Assembly (NCBI GenBank): GCA_963921195.1
Contig: OY992536.1
Span: forward strand, 240,782,023 to 240,846,022
DNA: 64,000 nucleotides
Direction of reading: 5' to 3'
Source of the DNA: Pegoplata infirma
Lineage: Eukaryota; Arthropoda; Insecta; Diptera; Anthomyiidae
Below are positions 23,202-33,520 of this stretch, one piece after another (within the stretch, counting starts at the first letter, position 1; every line of letters starts with the position of its first letter). The position numbers and the translations under genes were made by a program. The notes under the pieces were generated by a model. That model saw nothing but the letters and a program-made list of their open reading frames with translations, did no database searches and was not told the origin of the DNA.

Positions 23202-24489
23202 CACTCAAAAAAAAAATATTGTAAAACTAGCAAAAAAATGGTTAAAATTAGCAAAAAAAACTGTAGTTTTGGACGTTGCAAAAATTTTGGTAATATTAGC
23301 AAAACCATTTTGCTAATCAAAAAATTAGGAAAAAAATGGTAAAATTACAAGAATACCATTTTATTTTGTAAAAAATCAACCTTGTAAAATTATCAAAAAA
23401 TATGGTAAAATTACCAAAAAAAATGGTAAAATTGAAATAGATAAAAAAAATTGTAATTTGGTAAAAAAAACTGTTTTATTAAGTATTTTTTTTTCTCTGA
23501 TTAGTAGTTGATTTAAAAATCTAAAAAAAAATTTGCCTGTTTTTGAGCACCACATTCTTTAAATGTAGTAATAGCAGCATATTACTTCAGTTGTTGGATG
23601 GTTTCTTCGGCTTGATGGTGGCAGCATCTTCTTTTGCCTTCTTCTCAGCAGCTGTAGTTGCAGTAACTGGACTTCCAACAACATCAAAATCCAAAATGAT
23701 TTTTTTTTCACTTAAACACTTTAAACAAAAAATTTAAAGAACAACACTTCACTTTTTTTATTTTTTTGCGTCATTTTTTTAGCTTAAGTAGAACAAATGA
23801 GATTTGCGTAGTAGTCTACACAAGAAATTTCTTACATTTTCAGGTAAAATTTGTAAAAAATTAACAATTTTTTTTCGAATTTTTCATTTTTTTCACATGT
23901 ATTTAAAAAAAAAATAAAAAAAAAACTTTTGGATATTGAAGATTAGATATCTAACTATGTGTTAAAATTTAAAAAAAAATAATTTTTCAAAATTATAAAC
24001 TTTTTATTAACAATTTAGGTGGCAAATTTTAAAAAAATTTCATATAAAATTAGCAAAAAATATGGTAAAATTAGCAAAAAATATGGTAAAAAATACTAAA
24101 AATTGTGTAGCCTATTTTTGAGCGCACATGCAGTTGATGGATGGCTACTTTGCTATGGTGTTGGCAGCATCATCAAACTGCAATGATTTTTTTTCACACT
24201 AGAACACTTGAAACAATTTTTTTTAAACTAAGAAAAAAAATAAAAATAAAAAGTATTACCATTTCTTTAAGGAAAATTCTAATATTTTTGTTAAAATTAT
24301 AGTAAAATAAAAAAAAAAAACTAGCAAGAAAATATAGTAAAAATACCAAAAAAATTTTGTATTTTACCAATAGTAAATTGCCAAAAAAACTGTAAAAGTT
24401 AAATTTTTACAATTTTTTTTGCTAAAGTTTGGTTGAAGTAAATTACAACACCTTTTACTAATATTTTGACTAAGTTATTTTTTTGACTG
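23202..24489. mobile_element. Non-autonomous element with CA duplication and paralogous empty site
   Basis: The ends CACTCAAAAAAA and TTTTTTTGACTG form short inverted repeats. CA flanks both sides (23200-23201, 24490-24491). The uninterrupted sequence ACATTATCATGTTAAAAAA survives at 47259-47277, so the boundaries and the 2-bp duplication are read directly. The body is A-rich with TTAGCAAAAAATATGGTAAAA-type units. It also holds a coding-like scrap at 23587-23697 and a second, decayed copy of part of it near 24125-24175. Confidence 0.75.
23587..23697 (-). pseudogene. Possible histone H1 N-terminal-like fragment
   Basis: Read on the minus strand it gives FDVVGSPVTATTAAEKKAK, then EDAATIKPKKPSNN and a stop. 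The Ala/Lys/Pro/Thr-rich composition and the SPV...EKK...KPKKPS layout resemble the disordered N-terminal tail of insect histone H1. Base composition is clearly less AT-rich than the surroundings. No globular domain follows. It lies inside a transposon, so it may be a captured gene fragment. Low-complexity tails can match by chance, and the identity is uncertain. Confidence 0.35.
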
Positions 24490-24962
24490 CATGTTAAAAA
24501 AGGCAATTTCTTGGAAATTCCTCTAAAGCCGTTCGACTAATTTAATTTTTTTTTTACCAAAACTTTGATCACCAGGCGTAACACAGAAAAAAAATGTAAT
24601 TAAAAAATTCGTAGATTTTATTAAAAAATTAATTAAATCCAGACCAATCACTAAAAATTAAAAATATTTGTATGTCGTTAATTAAAAATAAATAGATATT
24701 TAGTTAAATAAAAACTTAATACTATAAACTAAAAAATTTAATTAAAATTAAAAAAAATAATTAAAATTTTAATAATATAAATTAAAAATTTAATTAAAAA
24801 AAAAACTTTTGAAACAAATTAAAATTTTAATTGTATTAAAAAATTAAAAAAATATATTAATTTTTTAAAAAATAAATAATTTAAAAAAAAAATTTAAACA
24901 AAAAGGTTTAAAAAAATATTTTTTCAAACTTTACCAAATATGTATATTTATTCCGTAAAGAC

Positions 24963-25489
24963 ATATGAGGCATTCCACGCCAAATGTCCAGCGAAAAAAA
25001 AAAAACATATGTACCGTAAACTTCTGAATAGGTTGTATGGATAGTCCTATATGAAACTTAGAAAAATAGTCAAATTTTTGTCGAGTTGCCTTGATAAAAT
25101 ATTTATCACATTAAAACGGAATGCACAGTGGCCGGATTTTTAATAAATTGACTTTTTAAAAATGGAATATTTCAGAACGGGTTCTGAAAATTTTCCAAAA
25201 AAAAAAAAATTAGTCGATAGCCCATACAAAACTATATAAGAATGTAAATTTTTAAGATTGTGCTGCATTCCGTTTCAATATGATAAATATTTAATCAAGG
25301 CAACTCGCCAAAAATTTTACCATTTTTCCAATATTTGACCACGCCTCCTAAGCCCAGTTTTTGAAAATTTGAAAACCCTAAAACGCAATTTTTTTAGTTC
25401 CATATAGGGCCATCCAAACAACCTATTCAGAAATTTACAGGACACATGTTTTTCTGTAGCGGGAGATTTGGTGTGGATTGCCTCATATA
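24963..25489. mobile_element. Fold-back element, ATGAGGCATTCCA termini
   Basis: The arms ATGAGGCATTCCACGCCAAAT and ATTTGGTGTGGATTGCCTCAT are inverted, and the pairing continues through GAATAGGTTGTATGGATAG / GGCCATCCAAACAACCTATTC and GTTGCCTTGATAAAATATTTATC / GATAAATATTTAATC-AAGG. About 250 bp per arm. The terminus is shared with the larger fold-back at 33519-35286. The minus-strand frame at 25317-25502 is arm sequence. Confidence 0.75.
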
Positions 25490-25898
25490 CTGTGTTTTTC
25501 AATAAGTGGATTTATTTTCAGATTAATCTTATTTTGTTTAAAATAAATATTTTAACATGCCAAAACAAATTTGGAATATTTTCTTCCGTAATTTACGATA
25601 AATAAGCAATTTTAATCCGAAAAAATAATATAAAAAATTGGAAAATTAAAAAAGTTATAAATAAATCAAAATTAATCCAAAGTGGACTTATTAAATCCTA
25701 AAGTTTAATTGGATTAATTTTGATTTATTTATAACTTTTTTAATTTTCCAAATTTTTTTATTATTTTTTCGGATTATAATTGCTTATTTATCGTAGATTA
25801 CGGAAAAAAATATTACAATTTTCTTTGGCATGTTAAAATATTTATTTTAAACTAAATAAGATTAATCCGAAAATAAATCCACTTATTGAAAAACACAG
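25490..25898. mobile_element. Long palindrome, CTGTGTTTTTCAATAAGTGG termini
   Basis: A 409-bp near-perfect inverted repeat abutting the previous element. CTGTGTTTTTCAATAAGTGG pairs with CCACTTATTGAAAAACACAG, and TTATAAATAAATCAAAATTAA pairs with TTAATTTTGATTTATTTATAA across a centre near 25690. Arm divergence is low, so it is relatively young or conserved by gene conversion. Confidence 0.8.
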
Positions 25899-26230
25899 CA
25901 ATAGTCAGTGAGACAGTTTTATAAAGTTAGGTATAATTATTTTATATACATACACATAAAACTATAAACAAAATGAGAATTCAAAAACCTATATGAGAAA
26001 TAAAAAACTTTCAACAAACTGTTTATACTTCTGTATTTGTTTTATTAAGTAAAACAATGCAAGAGATAAACACATACTCGCACACACGTAACAAAACAAA
26101 ACCAAAAAAAAAATAAAAAATAAGTAAAGCCAAAAATTTAATTAAACAATTAATTATATTAATTAAATATTTAATTAATATTAAACTAAAAAAACAATTA
26201 AAATCTTAATTTTAAACAATCTATATACAT

Positions 26231-29200
26231 TACATATATAAAAGAGTAATGTGACTGACTGACTGATATACTCATTCATCATCGCCCAGCCCAAACCGCT
26301 GAAGCTAGAGACTTCAAATTTGGACTGTAGGTCCACCTCCCGGAATATAGATCCACTAAGGCTGGATTTATGCCAATGTTGATTCTAAGGGGGTAAAAAG
26401 GGTAAAAAACTGTACTTTTGGTACTTTTTATATCTCCTGAAATAATGGTCATAGAAACTTGAAATTTGGACTGTATGTTCACCTCCCGGAATACAGATCC
26501 AGTAATGCCGGATTTTTGCCAATGTTGATTCTAAGGGGACAAAAAGGGTAAAAAACTGTACTTTTGGTACTTTTTATATCTCCTGAAATAATGGTCACAG
26601 AGACTTAAAAATTGGACTGTATGTTCAACTCCTGGAATATAGGTCCAGTAAGGCCGGATTTTTGCCAATGTTGATTCTAAGGTGACAAAAAGGGTAAAAA
26701 ACTGTACTTTTGGTACTTTTTATATCTCCTGAAATAATGGTCACAGAGACTTGAAATTTCGACTGTATGTTCAACTCCTGGAATATAGATCCAGTAAGGC
26801 CGGATTTTTGTCAATGTTGATTCTAAGGGGGTAAAAAGGGTAAAAAATTGTACTTTTGGTACTTTTTATATCTCCTGAAATAATGGTCACAGAAACTTGA
26901 AATTTGGACTGTATGTTCACCTCCCGGAATATAGATCCAGTAAGGCTGGATTTTTGCCAATGTTGATTCTAAGGGGCTAAAAAGGGTAAAAAAATGTACC
27001 TTTGGTATCTTTTATATTTCCTTATATAATGGTCCTAGACACTTGAAATTTTGAATGCAGGTTCAGCTCCCGGAATATAAATCTACTAAGGCTGGATTTT
27101 GCCAATGTTGATTCTAAGGGGTAAAAAGGGTAAAAAACTATACTTTTGGTACCTTTTATATTTTCTTAAATAATGGTCCTAGAAACTTAAAATTTGCAAT
27201 GTAGGTTCACCTCCCGGAAAAAATATTCACCAAGGCTGGGTTTTTGCCAATGTTGACTCTACGGGGGTAAAATGGAAAAAAGTGTACTTTTGGTACTTTT
27301 TTTAATTTACTCAAATAATGGTACCTTTTATAAAAAGTACCTTTTATAGAAAGTACCTTTTATAAAAAGTACCTTTTATAAAAAGTACCTTTTATAAAAA
27401 GTACCTTTTATAAAAAGTACCTTTTATAAAAAGTACCTTTTATAAAAAGTACCTTTTATAAAAAGTACCTTTTATAAAAAGTACCTTTTAAAAAAGTACC
27501 TTTTATAAAAAGTACCTTTTATAAAAAGTATCCTATAAAAAGTACCTTTTATAAAAAGTACCTTTTACAAAAAGTACCTTTATAAAAAGTACCTTTTACA
27601 AAAAGTACCTTTTATAAAAAGTACCTTTTATAAAAAGTACCTTTTATAAAAAGTACCTTTTATAAAAAGTACCTTTTATAAAAAGTACCTTTTATAAAAA
27701 GTACCTTTTATAAAAAGTACCTTTTATAAAAAGTTCCTTTTATAAAAAGTACCTTTTATAAAAAGTACCTTTTATAAAAAGTACCTTTTATAAAAAGTAC
27801 CTTTTATAAAAAGTACCTTTTATAAAAAGTACCTTTTATAAAAAGTACCTTTTATAAAAAGTACCTTTTATAAAAAGTACCTTTTATAAAAAGTACCTTT
27901 TATAAAAAGTACCTTTTATAAAAAGTACCTTTTATAAAAGTACCTTTTATAAAAAGTACCTTTTATAAAAAGTATCTTTTATAAAAAGTTCCTTTTATAA
28001 AAAGTACCTTTTATAAAAAGTACCTTTTATAAAAAGTACCTTTTACAAAAAGCACCTTTTATAAAAAGTACCTTTTATAAAAAGTACCTTTATAAAAAGT
28101 ACCTTTTATAAAAAGTACCTTTTATAAAAAGTACCTTTTATAAAAAGTACCTTTTATAAAAAGTACCTTTTATAAAAAGTACCTTTTATAAAAAGTACCT
28201 TTTATAAAAAGTACCTTTCATAAAAAGTACCCTTTATAAAAAGTACCTTTTATAAAAAGTACCTTAAAAAAAGTACCTTTTATAAAAAGTACCTTTTTGA
28301 TAAGTACCTTTTATAAAAAAAAACTTTGTAAAAAGTACCTACTATAAAAAGTATGTTTTGTTAAAAGTACCGAAAGTACACTTTTTGTTGCTTTTCTATT
28401 TCCTGAAATAATAATCATAGAAACTTGAAATTGGAAAAGGTTCCAAAAAATATAATGGTCACAGAAACTTAAAATTTGAAATGTAAAATCCTTCGGTGAA
28501 AAAAAAAGATGTGGAAAAGTACTTTTTGGAAATTCCGTTTCTTAACGGGGATAAAAAGTACTTTAAATATTTGCTGAAACAATGATCCTATATAATTGAA
28601 ATATGGAGTACAGGATACTTCGGTGAAGAAAAAAATCTGGAATAGGTACTTTTTGGAAATTCCGTTTCTAATGGGGGTAATAAAGTGTGCTCTTGGTACT
28701 TTTTTTGTTCCTATAATAATGACCTTAGAAGAAGGAGATGGAATTGGAAATGAAATGGAGTAGAACGGGGAACAAAATGGAATAGAGCAGGGAACAATAT
28801 GGAATGATATTTTTTACTCAAATTTTTCGTGTTTCGTGGGATAAAAAGTACTTTTAATATTTGCTGAAACAATGATCCTATATAATTGAAATATGGAGTA
28901 TAGGATACTTCGGTGAAGAAAAAAAAATTCTGGAATAGGTACTTTTTGGAAATTCCGTTTCTAATGGGGGTAATAAAGTGTACTTTTGGCATTTATTCAC
29001 TCAAAATCCAAAATCCCGACATAAGGGCTCGAAAATTGTCAATATATTTTTCCCCCGGAACGAACATGATAACATACCAGCGAAGTTATTAAAATTTTAT
29101 TGTTTAAATTATTCATTGAAATATTTTTTTATGGAAGACTTAAACGTCCACAAGTAAATAAAACAAAGACTACGTAAGGGAATTTTTTGGAAATCGATAG

Positions 29201-29267
29201 AGTAATCCTGATCCTATTATCCAGTATTCAACACAACCGGTAACGAAGTGCCGGGATGGTAAGCTAG
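26231..29267 (-). mobile_element. Unclassified element K, copy 2 (inverted)
   Basis: Reverse-strand copy of the element at 16765-22052. TATATAAAAGAG, GACTGACTGACTG and TCATCATCGCCCAGCCCAAA are at the low end; GGTAACGAAGTGCCGGGATG and AAGCTAG are at the high end. Seven blocks of about 145 bp (GATTCTAAGGGGGTAAAAAG, TGTACTTTTGGTACTTTTTATA) cover 26310-27310, then a 1-kb 16-bp array. A local duplication containing CTGGAATAGGTACTTTTTGG flanks a GGAACAAAATGGAATAGAGC stretch at 28600-28990. TTAA follows the high end (29268-29271). Low-end target duplication unclear. Confidence 0.7.
27315..28375 (-). repeat. 16-bp tandem array, reverse orientation (about 63 copies)
   Basis: Reverse complement of the 18905-19255 unit: AAGTACCTTTTATAAA repeated about 63 times, highly uniform, with a few TACAAA, single-A deletion and TTCC variants. 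It sits at the corresponding position of element K copy 2. The tripled length relative to copy 1 shows expansion within the element. Confidence 0.92.
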
Positions 29268-29279
29268 TTAATTATATTA

Positions 29280-30028
29280 CCCACCAAAAACTACTGCTTC
29301 GCCGTAAGCAGCTTTGTAAGGGAATGATGAGTTGACATTCCCTTACAAACCTGCTTACGTATGGCATGATATTTGGTCGCAATGTCCCACTTTAGAGCAT
29401 TTCATCCGAGCGCTCATTTCAGCGCAATAAAAATGTAATGAAATCATACCTTCTTGGAAGCTTACTAGGTGCATTTTAGCAAGCATATTGGATGCTCAGA
29501 AATCATTGCTCCAATAAAGCACAAAAATAATGTATTACTTTCACTAAAGTTTGCATGCCTGAAAAGTTTGTATGAAGAAAGTGCTCCTCGTAAGCACACA
29601 AATAATACTACAGTTTTAATGTCTGAATAGTGTTAAGTCGAAACTTTTGTTTTCACTTTTGCACATGCGTACACTTCCATTCACAAAAAAACAGAACATC
29701 AATTGAATTGAAAATATATTTTTTTATTGCGTCATCCAAATTTTCGTTTTGCTGTTTGATGCTCGTAAGTCGTCGTATAATTTATAGTTTTTTTCGCTCT
29801 GCCTTACGGTAGTGCATACTAGATGCACTACTGTAAACGAATGTATTTAAAAATGTCTGTTTATATTCGTAATTTATCGCAAAATTTATATCTCTATCTC
29901 TGCCTTACAGTAGTGCATCTAGTATGCACTACTGTAAGGCAGAAATATCTACGTGCTGAAGACGAAGCGCTTGTGTATGCCAGAAAAATTATGAACTGCT
30001 TTCAGAATTTCGATTATTTTTTGCTGGG
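29280..30028. mobile_element. CCCAGC-type MITE with TA duplication and palindromic modules
   Basis: The ends CCCACCAAAAACTACTGC and TTTTTTGCTGGG are flanked by TA (29278-29279, 30029-30030). It includes TTTGTAAGGGAATGATGAG paired with ATTCCCTTACAAA near 29310-29350. It also has two near-identical dyads, CTTACGGTAGTGCATACTAG and CTTACAGTAGTGCATCTAGT, near 29803-29945; the second forms TGCCTTACAGTAG / CTACTGTAAGGCA. Frames at 29630-29812 and 29823-30047 lie inside it and look non-functional. Confidence 0.7.
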
Positions 30029-30116
30029 TAATTACAAATTTAATTGATATTAAATTAAATTAAATAGCAATTAAAATTTTTATTAAAATAACATACACGA
30101 TATTATTTTCTGTGTA

Positions 30117-31030
30117 CTGGGTAATTTGATCGGATTGACCCCAAATATGTGCCACGTAAGTTTAGGGCTTAGGAAAATAAAAAATTTCCCGGACGTTCAA
30201 AATCGGAAGAAAAACCAAACATTTTCATTTATTACATGCATTTTTGTTTAAGTGTAAAACAACCATTGTACCATCTTTATCTAACTTTAACCACAAAAGT
30301 CATAACATATTAAATGCAAAAGTTTTTAGACAAATTCGGGTTAGAACTTGACTACATATACCAACAAACAAACACACACACAGAGACACAGTTATATCAA
30401 TGCACAATACAATCACTCCAAAAACCTAAGAGGAACAAGCCTAAACTATAAAGGAAATTCATTTGAGATATAGAATTGCATTTTCTAAATAGAACACAGG
30501 TGCAAATTGCTACAAATGAATAATTTGTGTTGAATATTCAACTCATTTTTTAGTTTTTTTTTGTTTGTTTTTTGTTCTTTTGCTATTTGTTGGATGCTGT
30601 TGGATGTGAAAACATTCAAAATAGTAAGAAATATGAAATGAATAATATGACTTTCGTTCGGTATGGTTTGATTTGAAAATGGAAAACATTAAAAAGTAAT
30701 TGCGGCTAAAAATCATTTGAAAGCCATTTGCCAAATTCATGTACTCGATTTAAATGAGAAAATGCATGATGATGCAAAAGTTTTTTTCTGTTTTTTTTTT
30801 TCATTTCCTCGAAAATTGTATTTTTCATTTTATACATTGCTACGTGCAATAACTAACAAATGAAAAATATTAAATGGGCGATTACATTAACAGATAAACA
30901 CAACGATGACGATGAGCGTATAAACTGCATATAACTTTAGCATTAGTGCGGTGTGTAAATTATTTAGGGTGGCTCTTATCTATTACACTGTGCAACAAGA
31001 AAAATGAGCCTCAATGGCCTTAATGCCATA
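30117..31030. other. Repeat-poor AT-rich DNA
   Basis: No gene recognised. Ordinary mixed-composition sequence with a short ACACACACACAGAGACAC tract near 30371. The minus frame at 30543-30740 has no family resemblance that I can see. Confidence 0.4.
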
Positions 31031-31035
31031 CACCT

Positions 31036-31131
31036 AAAGAAAAATGCTTCATCATATCAATGATACGATTTCATCACTTGTTGTCATCGATTTTGATGAC
31101 GAATTTCATCATATTGATGAAGCATTTCTTT
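31036..31131. repeat. 96-bp palindrome
   Basis: AAAGAAAAATGCTTCATCAT pairs with ATGAAGCATTTCTTT, and TTTCATCACTTG with the central ATGACGAATTTCATC region, giving a short hairpin-type repeat. It may be a very small MITE. TA or AT flanks are not decisive. Confidence 0.5.
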
Positions 31132-31162
31132 AATATGATGAAATCAAATGCCAATCATGTTT

Positions 31163-31250
31163 TTCTTTTCCCGGACTTTTTCATTACCCTGGAAATCGGG
31201 ATTAATTTTCGAATATACCGGGATCCCGGGAATTCCCGCAAATATAAAAA
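31163..31250 (-). repeat. Palindromic GGGATCCCGGG repeat, copy 2
   Basis: Reverse-complement, diverged copy of 967-1040. CCCGGACTTTTTCATTACCC, then AATCGGGATTAATTTTCG, then CCGGGATCCCGGGAATTCCC. A weaker third trace may exist near 35400-35460 (GGGATACGGGATT). Confidence 0.6.
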
Positions 31251-31527
31251 AAAAATCACATTAATGAGATCAAACTATTACAAAGATTTACTAACGCAAA
31301 AAAATATATTGAACAATATATCCTTAGAACTTAAATATAACTGATTAAGAGAAAACTGAGAATTTTTTCCCCCCAAAAAAAAATAAAAATAAATAAAAAA
31401 AATTCATAAAGAAATTTTCAATCCCAAAAATTAACACAGAAAATATTCATAACGAAAGAACTATCTATGTTTTTGTTTAATGACCAATATATGTTTAATT
31501 TAATTTTTAAAAGGGGTTACCTTACGG

Positions 31528-32679
31528 GCTAATTACACCGTCCGACACACTTTTGTACACATGGACCGGACCCGAAAATTCTGAAAGTAGGTCCAAAAAA
31601 AAAATACCCGTGTCTCCCAGTTTTTCTAGATCAATTCGCCTTTTCGCGAAAAACGCAAAAAAAAAAAAAAAATTTACAATGTAAAAAAAATGTTCGCTTT
31701 CCAGAAAGTAAGGGCTCAAAATAACATTCTTGTGTTTCCCGGTTTTTCTATATCAATTCGCGTTTTCGCGAAAATGCATTTTTTTAGCACACTTGAAAAA
31801 ATTTACTACATTCCGAAAATAGGGCTTAAAATATAATATTGTTCTAGTTTTTCCATATTAATTCACGAAAAATGCAATTTTGAAAAAATGTATTGAATTA
31901 TTTTTTATAAATATAAAACAAAAATATAGTACATGATTTACAGTAGAATTACGGTCCTTATACAAAAATTGCTAAAAAAATAAAATTCTCGTGTCTCCCA
32001 ATGTTTTATGTATCTAATCGCGTTTTCGCGAAAATGCATTTTTTTGAACACTTAAAAAAAATTTACTACATTCGAAAAGTGGGACTAAAAATTAAATATT
32101 CACCTAATTTTTTTAAATTAATTTAGAAAAAATGCAATTTGAAAAAATTTATTGAATTATTTTTATTTTTATAAGTATAGAATATAAAATTTGACTTAAA
32201 TAATATTATGAGTTTGCAAGTGTGCTAAAAAGAAAAAAATATTTTTTTTTTCACAAATTTGCAAATTGATATGAAATAACTGACACATAAATGCGAGTGT
32301 GCTAAAAAGAACAAAATATTTTTTTTTAAATTTGCGAATTGATATGAAATAACTGAGACATAAATGCTTAGATTTAAACCCAAATTTTTTTTAACAGTGC
32401 AAAAAAAAAAAAAATTTTTAGCGTTTTTCGCGAATACGCGAATTGATCGCGAAAACCTGAGAGACATGGTTGTTTTTTTTTACCCCACTTTCTGAATAGC
32501 ATAATTTTTTTCTATTGTGGAAACTTTTTTTTTTGTTGCATTTTTCGCGAAAACGCGAATTGATCTAGAAAAACTGGGAGACACGGGTATTTTATTTTTG
32601 GCCCAACTTTCCGAATTTTCGGGTCCGGTTCATGTGTACAGCCAAAAGTTGCAATTTGTTGGACGGTGTTATGGTCAGC
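31528..32679. mobile_element. Fold-back element with TCGCGAAAA motifs
   Basis: The arms start GCTAATTACACCGTCCGACA and GGACGGTGTTATGGTCAGC (inverted). Pairing continues through GGACCGGACCCGAAAATTC and CCCGTGTCTCCCAGTTTTTC. Inside, blocks of CTAGATCAATTCGCG, TTTTCGCGAAAA and a following A/T run recur several times, each block itself dyad-symmetric. About 1.15 kb. Minus and plus frames at 31522-31719 and 32517-32708 are mirror translations of the two arms. Confidence 0.75.
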
Positions 32680-32770
32680 TATTTGTTTCTAGAACTATCA
32701 GTTTTTAAACGAACATTTATTCAAAAAGGAAATTTCAGAGACCTCCGATTAGATCTCCTGTATCGATATA

Positions 32771-33520
32771 ACAAGTAGAAAAGTTAAATTTGACTTGGCC
32801 GAATCTATGAATACCCTCCACAACGCCCTTTTGAAGTGATAGTAAATTTTCTAACGTGGAAAATAAAATTTTTTTCATTAGAAATTTTTTCGTTAGAAAT
32901 ATTTTATTTTGTGTTAAAAAACTTTATTTTTAGTAATTTTTGAAAAACAAAAATAGTTTACAAAATTTTTTTTTGAGTGTAAAATTTTTTTTTAGTGTAA
33001 AATTTTTTTTGAGTGTATTTTTTTTTAAGTTTTAATGTAAAATATTTTTAAGTAACAAAAATACGTTGTAAATTTTTTTTGTGACTTTCCAATGTTTTTA
33101 AAACATGTTTAACGGGTTTTCACACGTGAATTTAAGGTGAAACTAATCTGAAATTCACGGTTTTCTAAATAACTTTTGAACCACTTGATCGATTTTGCTA
33201 AAATTCAATACCAATCAGACCAGGGCAACGGAAAATATATATGCCAAGCTTCAGCAGCATCAGAATTGTCATTCGTAAGTTAGCGTGTTTTTTATATTGT
33301 AAATAAGCAAAAAACCCTGGCCGAAATTTACACTTTTGCTCATAACTTTTGAGCCACTGGACCGATTTTACTGGATTGCAATACCAACCTGAACAGGTAA
33401 ATAACAAATGCTAAACTTAAGAAGTCTCAGTAAAGTCTTACAAAAGTTAGCGTGTTTTCTACAGACGGATAGACAGACGGACGGACATCGTTAGATCGAC
33501 TTAGAATCGATCATGAATAT
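32771..33520 (+). mobile_element. mini-me/DINE-1-like element, subfamily A, 3' truncated
   Basis: Opens ACAAGTAGAAAAGTTAAATT and GGCCGAATCTATGAATACCC. It contains the poly-T/GAGTGTA internal repeats (32960-33050) and TTTTGAACCACTTGATCG-type blocks, and reaches a short GACAGACGGACGGAC tract and GATCATGAATATATAT, where the fold-back at 33519 begins. The downstream core and terminal GAGGGTATAA are missing, so the fold-back insertion was followed or accompanied by deletion. Confidence 0.7.

Larger units (their letters stand above)
24582..30114. mobile_element. AT-rich element with CACAGAAAA termini, carrying several insertions
   Basis: The left end CACAGAAAAAAAATGTAATT and the right end TATTATTTTCTGTG bracket sequence made of AATTAAAA-type motifs (24586-24905, 26110-26230, 30031-30100). 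The rest of the span is later insertions: fold-backs at 24963-25489 and 25490-25898, element K copy 2 at 26231-29267, and a MITE at 29280-30028. The target duplication is not resolved (TA occurs at 24579-24580 and 30115-30116). The element at 44159-44652 has similar ends. Confidence 0.5.
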
